From the NCBI GenBank assembly GCA_038030265.1, contig CM075943.1, positions 13,020,001 through 13,084,000 of the forward strand: DNA of 64,000 nt, given 5' to 3'. The translations under genes were made by a program, and so were the position numbers. The notes under the pieces were generated by a model. That model was not told the origin of the DNA and made no database searches. It saw only the letters and a list, made by a program, of their open reading frames with translations. Numbering within the stretch: position 1 is the first letter of the stretch; each line of letters starts with the position of its first letter. The stretch is from Corythucha ciliata (Eukaryota; Arthropoda; Insecta; Hemiptera; Tingidae). This document shows positions 1-10,944 of the stretch, piece after piece.

Positions 1-61
1 AAATCACAAATCTGCTGTGCATTCGTTCTCTGTGCGCCTCTAGCGTCTCGAATCTCTGGAC

Positions 62-120
62 CAGCGGTTCTCAACCTTTTCATGGTCACGCCCCCCCCAG
101 CCCTTGGCACATGAAAATTT
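62..120 (+). mobile_element. hAT-like transposon terminus (one end only)
   Basis: The segment starts CAGCGGTTCTCAACC and continues into a C-rich stretch after GGTCACG. This is the usual look of the left terminus of many metazoan hAT non-autonomous elements. No matching inverted end was found downstream, so the element is truncated or its other end has decayed. Sequence from about 120 to 480 follows it and shows nothing recognisable. Confidence 0.5.
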
Positions 121-489
121 GTTGTTTTTTTAAAACAGACATGTTAAAAACCCGAAACCTGGAAAAGTTTCGATTTTTGTCAAAACCACTAAGGGACGCA
201 CCCGTTTTTGGCCACTTGCACACTTTTCAGAACGTACAAAGGCGGTGGTCACGTAATCAAAAACTCGTAAGTGCAACGAAGAGCCTCCAAACCCGCGGAC
301 CACGGTTGACCGCCTTGGAGTCGAGAAAATTGACCGAAATGGCAAGGCCAAACGGTCATTCATGACCATTTTTATGGGCAATGACAGCCCCCTTTGGTGC
401 ATTTTGATCGGGACCTAACTACTAGGACTGTTGAGACAATAGTCGAGCCCAGAGAGACGAAAATCAATGAGGACCTTTCACCTGGGTGA

Positions 490-860
490 GTAACAGACCC
501 AGTGCCAACTGCAAAACCACCAAGAGAAGGCCCCAACACAGTACAATGACCTCATAAGGCCCAACAAAATCCATGATTCAACATTAGCGAAGCTGTAATT
601 ACAGCAGAAACTCCAACGACAGCAACTTCTCAAGCACAACGACGGCCCAGTCACAGCCAAGGTCCAACCACAGAAACGTCCAACCACTGCTAAATTCAAA
701 CCACAGCAAAGGTCCAACCACTACAAAGGTCCAACCATTGCAAAGGTCAAACCACAGCAAAGCCCCAACTACAGCTAAGCTCAAACCACAGCAAAGGTCC
801 AACCACTGCATAGATCCAACCGTAGCAAAGCTCCAACTACAGCAAAGGTCCAACTTTTTC
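490..860 (+). repeat. G minisatellite, degenerate (CCACAGCAAAGGTCCAA)
   Basis: Roughly 17-nt units of the type CCACAGCAAAGGTCCAA repeat with many substitutions, clearest from about 650 to 855. The same unit forms much cleaner arrays at 34.7-35.6 kb and, in opposite orientation, at 54.2-55.4 kb. The array leads directly into an A-family block. Confidence 0.75.
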
Positions 861-889
861 TTACTTTAACACGAATTGGCAATATGTCT

Positions 890-2670
890 ACATCCTATCC
901 GTCAAATATCGCTTATGATTAGTTTAAGCCATAAATTGACGAATTTCTCTATTTTAGCCGCGAATGAGCACTAATTGACAATTATTTTACCCGCGGCATT
1001 GTGGAGCTTTTCTCAATTTTGGCCGCGGGCAACGTTTTTCTTAATTTCAGCCGCGAATTTGGACCGTTATGTGTTGGTTTTTTTCACCTAAAGCCAAGAA
1101 TTTACGTCGTTTCTCTATTTTATGGCTACAAAGTTGCCGTCAGAAGCCATGATTTTAGGCACAAATTGAAATTATTCTGTATTTTGTACCCGCAAATCGC
1201 AAAGTATAGCGTTTTCATACCGTGAATAAGCAATTTTTCTCAATTTTAGCGAATTAGCAAAGTTCTCAAAATTTGAGCTGAAAATTGGCGTTTTTCTTCA
1301 TTTTAGCCACGCTAATTAGTGACTTTCATAAATTAGCCTGTTTTTATAATACATTTTATCCTTTCATTAACAATTTTTTTTTTTACTTTTAGCTTTGGAT
1401 TAACGTATTTTTCTCAATTTTGGGCCTCAAATAAGTTGCCTTCAGAAGCTGAGAATTGACGTATTTTCAATTTTAGACATAAATTGAAATGTGTGTCTAT
1501 TTTAGCCGCAAATTAGCGCCTTCTCTCGGTTTTAGCAGAAATTTGAGTTTTTCATCTTATGAATTAGCTTTTTTTCTCTAATTTTCCCACCACAAATTAG
1601 CATTTTCCTCCATTTTTAGCAGCAGGATTAGCACTTTTCGCAATATGAACTATGAAATTAGCGTTTTTTAAATTTTTAGGCACGATAATAGTTGGTGATT
1701 TTCCTTAATTAGCCGCAAACTAGTGTTTCTTCGTCCTGCATTAACAATATTTTTTCCACTTTTCGCCGTGGATAGCGCTATTTTCCAGTTTTAGCACGAA
1801 TTAGCGGGGGTTTTCATCCATAATCATGAATTGGCGCTATTTCTTAATTTCAGCCATACATAAATTGCCTTCAGAAGCCGTAAAAAAGGCGTTTTTTTGA
1901 CATTAGACGCAATTTGAAATTGTTCTAGTATATTTCACTCGTGAATTAGAGCTAATACTACTTTATCTACAGCTGCGTAGCAATATTTCATTCATTTTTA
2001 GCAACAAATTAGCACTTTTTCTTAGTTCAAACTTAAAATTAGCAATTTTTCTCAATTTTCGCCATAAATTGGTGTTTTCCTTAATTTTTAGCAGCGAATT
2101 AGCACTTTTTCTCCATTTGAGCTGAAAGTCAGCATTTTTCTTAATTTTAGCCGCGCTAATTAGTGATTTTCTCAATATCAGCCGAGAATTAGCGTGTTTC
2201 TTGTAATTTATTAAACATTTTAGACCCGTATTGGCATTTTTTTTAAATTTTAGCTATCGATTAGCAATTTTTCACGAAACATAATTCAAAAGCTACGGAT
2301 AGGTGTTTTCTCAATTTTAGTCGCGAATTAGTGATTTTTTTCATTAGTATCCGCGAATTTAAATTTACCCTGTACAGGTTATCCGCGAATTGGGTTTTTT
2401 CTTAATTTCTTCTACGAAATATTCACCGATTTTTCTCAACGTATAACGTATTTCCCAATTTTAGCCGCGGGCTTGGCCCAAAAACAGCATATTGGGGTTT
2501 TTTGTGCACATTTTAGCCGTAAAATTGCCTCTATACATACACCAGACCAATATGGCCTGAAAATTGCATCGACTAACGACGAATGAGAGCTTTTTCGCCG
2601 TTTTAGCCACGATTATTAGCGCTTTTCCCGCGATATCGGCAAATTAGAGCGCATTCTGAATTTTATTCGC
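890..2670 (+). repeat. A-family ~30-nt degenerate tandem array
   Basis: Units such as GCCGCGAATTAGCG followed by TTTTTCTCAATTTTA recur at about 30-nt spacing with heavy divergence over 1.8 kb. A/T tracts within the unit (AATT, TTTTT, AATTTT) are spaced roughly ten bases apart. No terminal inverted repeats were found around this block. Open frames inside it are short and repeat-derived. Confidence 0.85.
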
Positions 2671-2699
2671 TCCAGGACCTAAATAATCTTGGGAAGACC

Positions 2700-2721
2700 T
2701 CGGAAGCCAGCCAGCCAGCCA
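2700..2721 (+). repeat. Short CCAG tandem repeat
   Basis: A short run of CCAG/AGCC units (GAAGCCAGCCAGCCAGCCAG) lies at the boundary between the A-family block and the following B-family block. It is a simple microsatellite. Confidence 0.7.
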
Positions 2722-2839
2722 GTGTCTTTGGGTCCGAATATTCGCGACATTGCATCCGCCTTTCTTATGTCTTTATTGCAGCGAAATTACCAGTTTCGGG
2801 GCGGCGGAACCATGTGAAGCCGGCCACGAAAGCACTCAA

Positions 2840-3600
2840 ATTCTATACGAATAGCCACGACATTGAAACATTTTAGAGGTAAATATCTGTGAAATTGAAA
2901 GTCTCCTGTCTGAATATTCGTGAAATTGTAAAATCTCAGGTCTTTACTCACGAGAAATTGTCAGTTTTTCCGGTCCTCATTTTCACAAAATTGCAAGTAT
3001 TTGGTTCATAATTTCGCAAAATAGCAAGTTTATGGGAGTTTTTTGTGTGTAAGAGGACCGTGTAGGCGAAACAGCCCCGACTCTTGACAAATAGCAGTGT
3101 AATTGCAACAATTAGAGATAAGTATTTGTGACTGTGCGAGGTCAAGTCTTAATTTGAGCGAAATTACCAGTTCATATGCTCAATACCCGTCAAATTGACA
3201 GTTTTAGAGCCTTTTTCGTGGCAGTGGAACACCGGGTAGGAAGTTTCTTCTGGCTGAATATTCGCGGCATTGTCATTTTCGGGGTCAATAAATCCAAATT
3301 TCAGGGAAATTTCAAGTTTCTGGCCCCCCCCTTTTTTTTTTTTTTTTTTTTTAGTGACTGTGGGCCAGCTGAGCTGTGATCGGTTCCAACTGGACCAAAG
3401 TCCTCCCCAACGCTTGATGAATAAGTGCAAATTACATGATTCGAAGCTAAATACCAGTGAATTAACAAGTTTGGGGGCTGAATATTCGCGAAAATTGCAA
3501 GATTTAGAATTTCGGGGTGAGGAGCAAATATTTCAATATATCTTCAAAGATTTATTGCCAAATTTCTTTTTGCAATTTGTGAACTAAAGAACTCCTGAAG
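2840..3600 (-). repeat. B-family ~30-nt array (reverse orientation)
   Basis: Units reading AATATTCGCGAAATTGCAAG plus GTTTTGGGTCTT recur at about 30 nt. These are the reverse complement of the GAAACTTGCAATTTC unit seen elsewhere. A C8/T21 homopolymer at 3324-3352 interrupts the array. Open frames here are repeat-derived. Confidence 0.75.
3324..3352. repeat. C8-T21 homopolymer tract
   Basis: Eight C residues run directly into 21 T residues inside the B-family block. This could be an old poly(A) tail read on the other strand, but no attached retroelement was identified. Confidence 0.85.
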
Positions 3601-4640
3601 GCCCAGGGCCCTCAATTTCCACATCCATGAGCGATTTGTCTTCATTTGATTCGCAAGTTAGCGATTTTTTTTCACGAGTCAGCGACTTTTTCACCACGAA
3701 GTTGCCGCCAGAAAACATGAATTAGCGTTTTCTCAATTCATCGGCTCTTTTACAAATGCCTAAATTTATTTAGCACCGAAACTGACAATTTAACGGAAAT
3801 TTCAGACCCAAGACTTGCAAATTTCGCTCATATTTAACCCCCAAGGAGGCAATTTTGCAGTTATTTGGCCTGATTTTTTTTTTTTCGACACGCTACTCTG
3901 TTATTCACTTGGCCTCTGTACAGTAATGTATAACTTTGCTGTTTTCCCTTCTGAAATAGCACTTTCGAGGCTGATTATCCCCTCAACCGAGCTTTGCAGT
4001 GTATTCAAGCAGTTCAGTAAATTTTTAAAAATCAGTTTCGCGACTATTTAGCCGGAACTTTAAATCTCGCCCTGGTATTTAGCCTCGAAACATGCAATTT
4101 CACGGCGATTTACTCTTGGAATATCCAGTTTTTGGCCACCACTGAGTGATTTTTTAGAGGAAACTCGAACAGATTTCATCGAAAAATGGCTATTTTTGCT
4201 AAGGGGAGCCTGCTTCCCGTGTAAAATCACGATTTCGTCGTTTTTCCATGGAAAACGATTAGTTTGAATGCCAAGCAGGCATTGCCTTGCCTTGCAGCAG
4301 ATTGCCTTGAAGTGTTCGTGGATGGGGAAAGGGTGTGCACGAAGGAGTTACTCCGCGTTTCTCCTCAAATTTAGCTGCAATTTAAATGAAGTGCTATTGC
4401 TTCACTTTACCTGTGAATGAGTGCTATTTCTCAAATTCAGCCTCGAATTGAGCACTGTCTATATTTAAATTTTAGTCGTGAATTCGCGTTTTATCCCAAC
4501 GAACGAGCACTTTTTCTCGGTTGTATTATAGTCGCGGACTTTTTGCATCGAGCGAACAGCAAATGTGAGCATACCTCACAGGATCTGCGCCTCATCAGGA
4601 TTTCAAAAGATCGAAAAAGGATGAGTGTCAGTAGTAGGCA
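3601..4640. repeat. Mixed A- and B-family degenerate repeats
   Basis: A-family motifs (GCGATTTTTTTTCACGAGTCAG and relatives) occupy about 3650-3760 and 4350-4560. B-family-like motifs (ACTTGCAAATTTCGCTCA, AACATGCAATTTCACGG) occupy about 3800-4120. The units are strongly diverged and no boundaries are visible. Confidence 0.6.
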
Positions 4641-7140
4641 TTGACATGGTTGTGGTCGACGGGTTCACATTTACTAAGACCATCTTTAGTTTAGTCAAAG
4701 CCTCCCCCCCCCCCGTCTGCCACTAATTCATCCCCTTTGAGTGGCGAAACACCAGAAGTTTATATCCTACTTGATAAACGGCCGTCGAGTGACCTCAACT
4801 GAATTAAATCCCCCCCCACCCTTCACTTTCTTCTTTGCACCTTATTTACCGTCACGCTGACACCCTGGTTTAGTCAATAGTGGCATCATGTTTCGAAAGT
4901 TTGGTTTCAAGTTAAATTTTGTGAAAAGCCATTGAAATTAAGTAAGAAGATAGTTGATTACGACGTTAATTAGCCCGCTAACCTCTGACTCTTAATGAAT
5001 ACGACAAACGAGCATAGCCTCCCTCTCTTTCTGTCAACCGCCTTTCTTTTATTCGGCAAATCGTCGTGGTTGGTTGTTAAGCAAATTTAAAGTTTCCCTT
5101 ATAGTCGTGCCAAGGATTTTTCCACTCCCAACTCCTGCCCTCTATTTCTCAACACCTAATTTTCTAATTTAGAGGTATTTTGTTCAATTATTTATCCTTT
5201 CTGCGCCACTGGGGAAAAAAAACTTCATCAATAATTCATCGAACCAACGTGGGTGCTCAGGGAGAATTTATAATTAAGAGCGAAAAAACAAAAATTTATG
5301 GCGAATATTGCAGGAAAAAAAAAAAGTTTTCCGTAGAGCCTTTTCTCGTCACTTTGACAGTTTGATTCAAATGCAAATTTTTCCCTGTTAAAAACCATAT
5401 TTTATCATTCTAAAGGATCCCCCACCACGCCCTATCTCTTTCCCCCGCGTTGTAACAGTTCTTCTTAAGAAACACACTCGCGTGGTCTGAATTGTTTACT
5501 ATGCGGAACTTTAAAATTCAATGAAGCTCCATGGTGGTTGGTTTTGAGTGAGGCTGAGGAGAGATGACGTGGGTGAGTGTGGTGAGGGGGTTGAAGGGAT
5601 TAAGGTTAAGGAGATAAACTAGCGCGGTTTAATCAAGGTGTTGAAAAGCTCGACTCTATTGTTTGCCCTATTGTTGACAGTGAAGAGGGGTGCGCGAGTG
5701 GGGGGTTCGCGCAATGCTGTACTCTCTTGTCACTCGTTACGAGAGACTGTGCACGCCTGTGGAATGCCTGAGCTAGGGTGTTGGCGAAGGGACTGAAAAG
5801 CTTTTCGTTGGACCATGGTGACGGGGGTTGGAGGGTCGCTAGTTTGAATTTGGAAATGAAACATTATTATCACACTACATGTTTGATGAGGTTATGATCG
5901 ATAATGGCGGAGTTATGCGTTTTGTTGGGTAGGTACGGGACATTCGTAACTTGCATTTATTTTTACTTAGGAAGCACCAAATCCCGCATTTCTCGCCAGT
6001 TGCTTTGAGGTTCTTCGAAGCTTACCAGATCCCTAGCGGCGGTAAGGCTATATGAGTACCTTATTTGACTTGAAGTTTCTTATGACGAATTCGCATGACT
6101 TGAGGTTCCAACATTTTTGATGGGACACAGTAAAAATAAATTTTGCCTCTCATTTTGGTATACGCAGGCAGAAAGTGGATGTTAAGCTCTTGACCTCCAA
6201 ATTCGTAAGATTTCATCTACGTTTTGACCCTGGCATGCAGTAGTCGCCAGTGCCGATCAAATTACAATGAAGATAAAAAGTGGTTTCGATACGAGCTGAA
6301 ACATCCCCCCTCCAACCCTTTCACAACACACATATTTACCAACCTTTTAAACTCCTTTCCTCATTGAACTGTTTGTTGAAAGCTTCGCTCTGTTTACAAC
6401 AGTATATATTTTATTGGTGACATTTGAATACTCTTTTTCCTCTGATTCTCTAAAAAACCGATTCATTTCGGTTCTCATCATTCGGAAAATAGAGTGGCTC
6501 TATACTCGGCAAGCATAATTGGAATCAAAAATTGGAGTAACACCACCGGTCACCATCCACTCTTTCAGAATTATACGGGTTTGCCCTATTGTTTTCTCGA
6601 CTCTGTGGAAAGGATGCGCTTGGATTAAAATGGGTTGTTACACGAATCGTGGAATCTGTGAATTTTAATGAAAAGCTATAGGATCAAACGGTGTGTTTCA
6701 ATACATCCTGATTGAGGGGTGCTTTGTATTGTGGGTGCGTTTACCGAGAAAATGTAATTTTTGAACGCAAGAGACTGAAGGATGGTGGTGGTGATGGTGG
6801 GATTAGAGGGGAAGGAGGGATAATAGAATAAAAAATGTGAAGATGAAAAACACTATCGTGAGCCGAACAATGTCACGGGTCAGGAAAAAGCTGGACAAAG
6901 TCCGGAATTTAAAAAAGGGTCTGCGGGATATTCCAAAAAAGATTGTTATTTATAGCTTCAAAAACGAAATTTCGTTGCGTTGGCTCTAATTGAGGATGCC
7001 GTCAATGCAATTGCTCAGCTAAAAAATTCATTCACGATTCATTTTAGGAAATGATTAGTTTCTAATGAGGCAATGGCGTGGAATTGGTTTTGAATAATTT
7101 TGAAGACCCCCCCCCCCCACTGAAAAAATCATTTCTGATA
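4641..7140. other. Low-repeat intergenic or intronic DNA, no gene seen
   Basis: This 2.5-kb stretch lacks the 30-nt arrays. It contains several 7-10-nt C runs (for example near 4687, 4810 and 7110) and A-rich tracts. No open frame resembles a known protein, and no convincing acceptor-ORF-donor arrangement was found on either strand. Confidence 0.6.
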
Positions 7141-7242
7141 GAACTTGTCGAGTATATAAAACCGTCAATATCACTCCGCAACCCTTCTACTCAGCCTAGA
7201 AACTATCAATAACTTGTTAGTAGAGTCGCCTGAAACCAAATG

Positions 7243-7275
7243 CTGAAGATGGCGAGCTGCCGAAACCGGTCCGTT
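7243..7275 (+). ncRNA. Hammerhead-ribozyme-like / Penelope-type terminal motif (tentative)
   Basis: CTGAAGA is followed by a small stem-loop (GGC, loop GAGCT, GCC), then GAAA and CCGGTCC. This order imitates the conserved core of minimal hammerhead ribozymes (CUGAUGA, stem II, GAAA), which are known from Penelope-like retroelements. The A at the fifth core position (CTGAAGA rather than CTGATGA) would be expected to impair cleavage. Flanking stem I and stem III pairing was not established, so this may be a decayed copy or coincidence. Confidence 0.3.
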
Positions 7276-7515
7276 TTTGACGAACCTCAAAGAGGGAAGA
7301 CAGACGATGTAGACTCCTACGGCTATACAGATTTATGCATGCTTTACTATCAATAATATTGAAATTTGGATTTTCCTAATTAAAACTGGTTGTTTGAACC
7401 TCCAAAACAGTAAATCATCAACTCAAAACCCAGCGAGGAAATCGTCGAAACTGAATGTCCACAGAAAAGGCCGTTTCCCGTCGAAAACTGACTGGCTGGA
7501 AACTGCACTTCGTAA

Positions 7516-8514
7516 AGTTGCAGGAATGTTAAGGGAATTGATGCGAGTCGGCTGATCGAGGTGCTTTCTGCTCAGGATTGGAGTCGGGTCATGTGCTCAC
7601 CGTCGGTCGATGAAAACGTCGAGATACTCACTGATCGTCTATTGGAGATCCTCAATGAGCTGGCTCCACTAAAGGCTCGTGGCTCTTGTCGACGGGGTGG
7701 ACGAGCTGCTCCGTGGTTAACGCCGGATTTGATGGGCCAAATTAAGCATAAGGAAAGGCTTAGGACACTATACAAGAAACGAAAAGTTCCCCAATCGTGG
7801 ACAGAGTACCAAAAAGTGAGGAATGAGCTCAACCAGGCGGTTAGGAGGGCTAAGAATCACTACTTCTGTGATTTGGTCCGTGGGGCCGGTGGTTCCCGTG
7901 AAACCTGGCGAAATCTTAGGTCGCTGGGTTTGGGTAAGAAGTCTTCCCGGGATGCAAGGGCTCTTCCTTGTTCTGCAAGGGCTCTCAATGAGCATTTCGT
8001 TTCGGCTGGCGATGAGTCCTTAAACTGCATGGCTGATGCCATGCGTGAAATTAACGCGATTCCATTTGATGATCGTAAATTCTATTTTGATTATGTTTCT
8101 CGGGAGGAGATCGTGGATGCGCTTGTGTCGGTTAGTTCATATGCCAGTGGTAGTGACGGCTTGCAGTTGTCTTTCATTAAGATATGCCTTCCATGCATTC
8201 TCGAGCCATTAGAAGAAATATTCAACGCCTCACTCCAGAGGTCTGTTCATCCAGTGTCGTGGAAGGGTGCCTTGGTGCTGCCCCTGCCGAAGAAAAGAAA
8301 TGCGGTGCAGATGGAGGATTTTCGCCCTATTTCATTGCTTTGTTGTTTGGCGAAGGCTCTTGAAAAGTGCATTTATGGTCAGTTGTCGAAATTTGTGGGA
8401 TCGGCGGTACTCACTGATCGATATCAAAGTGGATTTCGTGCACATCATGGAACTCAGACGGTTTTGCTCAAGATGACGTCTGACGTAGTTGGCGCAGTGA
8501 TGAGTATAAGGTGA
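7516..8514 (+). pseudogene. LINE RT, N-terminal part (frame 1)
   Basis: The frame is open from about 7516 and an ATG-less reading works well (…SRLIEVLSAQDWSRVM). The central part has the typical linker rich in basic residues (TPDLMGQIKHKERL, NELNQAVRRAKNHYF). It then shows RT block 1 (ASGSDGLQLSFIKI), the PKKRNAVQMEDFRPISLLCCL block with the conserved FRPIS, and YQSGFRAHHGTQT. It stops at 8512 because one base is missing near 8499. The next RT blocks continue in another frame from DEYKVTAM at about 8499. Confidence 0.85.
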
Positions 8515-8861
8515 CTGCGATGGTTCAACTCGATTTTAGTCGAGCTTTTGATAGAGTTAATCATGGTAAGCTGTTGATTAAGCTTACTGGCCTTGCATTG
8601 TCTCGTGGTGCGTGTGTTTGGTTCTTGTCGTATCTGACTGGTCGCAGACAGGCTGTCGTGTCCCCTTCAGACCGTTCATTGTCCTCTTTCTTGCTTGCGG
8701 AGAGTGGCGTTCCGCAGGGGTCGGTTTTGGGGCCACTTTTGTTTTCAGTTTACGAGTGTGACCTACCCGCTTGTATTACGCACTCCAAGTACCACATGTA
8801 TGCGGACGATGTTAAGCTGTACTTTTCGTTTGAGCTACATCTTATTTGTGAGCGCTTTTGA
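8499..8861 (+). pseudogene. LINE RT catalytic core (shifted frame), 3'-truncated
   Basis: Read from DEYKVTAM onward, this frame shows the RT block with the first catalytic aspartate (VQLDFSRAFDRVNH). It also has the SGVPQGSVLGPLLFSVY block and the YADD box (YHMYADDVKLY), which carries the two remaining metal-binding aspartates. The protein then runs into unrelated sequence and stops. The residues needed for catalysis survive, but the frameshift and the missing 3' part make the copy defective. Confidence 0.88.
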
Positions 8862-8869
8862 AAAAATGA

Positions 8870-9330
8870 GATTTTTAGGTTTCAAAGCTTCGATTCACGG
8901 CAAAAGGGCATATTTGCTGGTAAAATCAAAAATAATATATCAATTCGAGGCATCTAAAGGCAAATTGACGGCTAAAATAGAGAAAAATCCGTCAATCCCA
9001 AATTTCCATCGGTTCTTAAATACCTATGCGGCTAAAATTGATAAGGTGCGCTATGATGAGCTAATCTTAGGGGCAGTACGCAGCAAAAAGTCCAGAAAAG
9101 GACACGGCTAAAATAGGCTAAAAGCTTGAAAAATCACTAATTTGCGGCTAATATATTGAAAGCTCAGCAGGATATAATATAGTTGAGAAACTGATTTTTA
9201 ACATTTACTAAACTGCTTGAAGATACTGCAAGGCTCGATTGCGGGGGTAATCCACCGAAATTTCGCCTTGACATTGCTATTTCAGGGGGGAAAACAGCAA
9301 AATTAAACGTTACTGTGCATAGAATATTAA
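8870..9330 (-). repeat. A-family (reverse) and B-like repeat remnants
   Basis: Motifs such as GGCTAAAATAGAGAAAAA and GCTTGAAAAATCACTAATTTGCGGC are reverse A-family units. They replace the expected 3' part of the LINE from about 8870 to 9140. From 9140 to 9330 the units look B/A-like but are too diverged to assign firmly. Confidence 0.65.
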
Positions 9331-9331
9331 T

Positions 9332-9467
9332 GCCCGTATTTATGAACGTTCCTTTACGTTAAGGAACCCTTGAAATTATTCAGAACAGATGATTTTATTG
9401 TGATAAAAACTTATCTCAATGGTTCCTTGACTCAAGGAAGCTTCAAGTAACGTTCATAAATACGGGC
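9332..9467. mobile_element. Palindromic MITE, 136 bp
   Basis: Perfect 19-bp terminal inverted repeats (GCCCGTATTTATGAACGTT) bound the element. Inner imperfect repeats around CCTTNANTTAAGGAACC continue the symmetry. The ends match the look of short TIR elements common in arthropods and other metazoans. No clear target-site duplication was seen. No coding capacity. Confidence 0.85.
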
Positions 9468-9469
9468 CC

Positions 9470-10570
9470 AAGTGACTAACAAAGTAGCGTGTCCATAAAC
9501 AAATTTCGAAGGCCAAATAACTGCAGAGTTGCCTCCTTCGGTGCTAAATAACAGCGAAATTGCAAGTTGTAGGTCTTATAAACCGTTAAATTGTTGGTTT
9601 CGGTACTAAATAAATAGCGGCACTGGTCAAAGAGCATATATTTGAAGCCTAAATACCCAGTATAGTGTATAGTGCACATTTTGGGCGAAACTGCTTGTTT
9701 GTGGGGATGAACAGTAGGAATTAAAAGTTTTTGTGTCTAAATTTACTCGAAATTGCAAGTTTTAGAGCCTTTGTAAGGTACTTCCATGTATAAGAAAAGA
9801 AAGTGAGAAAAATCGATTTAGAGAGCTGACTTCAAATTCGTGAACCGCGACCTCTTTTTTATACGGCGGGCAAAGCGCCTCGAAGGGGTGGTGGTTAAGG
9901 CGGGGGGAATTTCAGCCACGGATAGCACCAAATCTTGATAAATAGCAGTGAAATAACATCTTTCGGACATAAATATCCGCAAAATAACAATTTTCTGCTC
10001 TTTATTTTCACGAAATCGCAAGTTTCATGCTTTTGATTGCTAGTAAAAGCCGCGGAACTTGGACTAGCTGGTGGCCCCAACCGTATGCCCAAGGCCTTAC
10101 TAGCCTAGACGAACATGGAGCTAAATTTCAGAGAAAAAATAAGTTTCCTGGTTTAATATCCACAAAAATGGGAAGTTTTCAGCTCAACTTCCATGGAATT
10201 GTATGTTTTATTCCTAAAAATCTGCGAAATTGTAAGTTTTGGGTCTTTACTTGCGCGAAAATGGAAGTTTACGATAATTCAATATCCGCGAAATCGGAAG
10301 CCTCGCAGGGCAAAATATCAGCGAAATTGAAAGTTCGGGTGAGGATTTCCGTGAAATTACAAGATCCGGATCTTAATTTTCGCGAAATTGCAAAGCCTTT
10401 TTTTTGTGGGCTCGGACGCTCAGAGCCTCCGGGCTAGTCGGCCCCGACAGTGCGCCCCGGGAATAGCCGGGTACGGATATTCGTGAAATGGAAAGGCTGA
10501 ATATCCACGAATCGGTGAGTTTCCTGTTTCGCAGCTGAAGTTCTCGTTTCCAATGGATGAAATCACCAGT
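9470..10570 (-). repeat. B-family array (reverse orientation) with GC-rich module m2
   Basis: Units such as CGCGAAATTGCAAG and GTTTNGGTCTTNATNTTC repeat at about 30 nt. Module m2, a GC-rich piece present in other B blocks, lies at about 10,403-10,480 in reverse orientation (GTGGGCTCGGACGC, CTAGTCGGCCCC). The block faces the forward B block at 10.95-12.2 kb, so together they form an imperfect inverted pair. Confidence 0.75.
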
Positions 10571-10944
10571 TGTGTGGTGAGGAGGGGGTCGAAAATTGAC
10601 AGTCTCATGTGGCTCACCTGATGATAGTTGGGTGGCCAAACAGCAATGCCTGTGGGTCAAGTTACATTTTATTCAGTTGAAAATTCGGTTTCTTCGGGCT
10701 TAAATGATAGTTTACTGGCGGAACAGACTTGTGAGGAAGACTTCTTTGCAAATCCCTCCCCCCACCAAACAGGGCTGGTGGACCACCCACCCGTGAGCAA
10801 AACTCTGGATCCACGCCTGATCCTTCTTGGGAGCAAGAAGGAGCTCTGTTGTCTGTGACAGCGATTCAGTATCAAAAACTTATCATTTTCCATCAAACAT
10901 ACATTTTCGCAGAAATAAGGTCCCGAAAGTCGCATTTCTCCGGG
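10571..10944. other. Spacer between opposed B blocks
   Basis: About 370 bp without clear 30-nt units. It contains CCCCCACC-type tracts and a partly symmetrical GATCCTTCTTGGGAGCAAGA stretch. Frames are open on both strands but match nothing recognisable. Confidence 0.5.

Larger units (their letters stand above)
7516..8861 (+). mobile_element. Jockey-like non-LTR retrotransposon fragment
   Basis: The segment carries the region between endonuclease and RT plus the RT core of a Jockey/CR1-group LINE. It has no 5' endonuclease and no 3' thumb, carboxy-terminal region or tail. The sequence upstream of 7516 has a stop (TAA at 7513) in this frame. Downstream, the coding similarity ends abruptly around 8835-8861, where A-family repeat DNA begins. 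LINE copies are normally 5'-truncated, so loss of the 3' end suggests later rearrangement or replacement. Confidence 0.85.
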
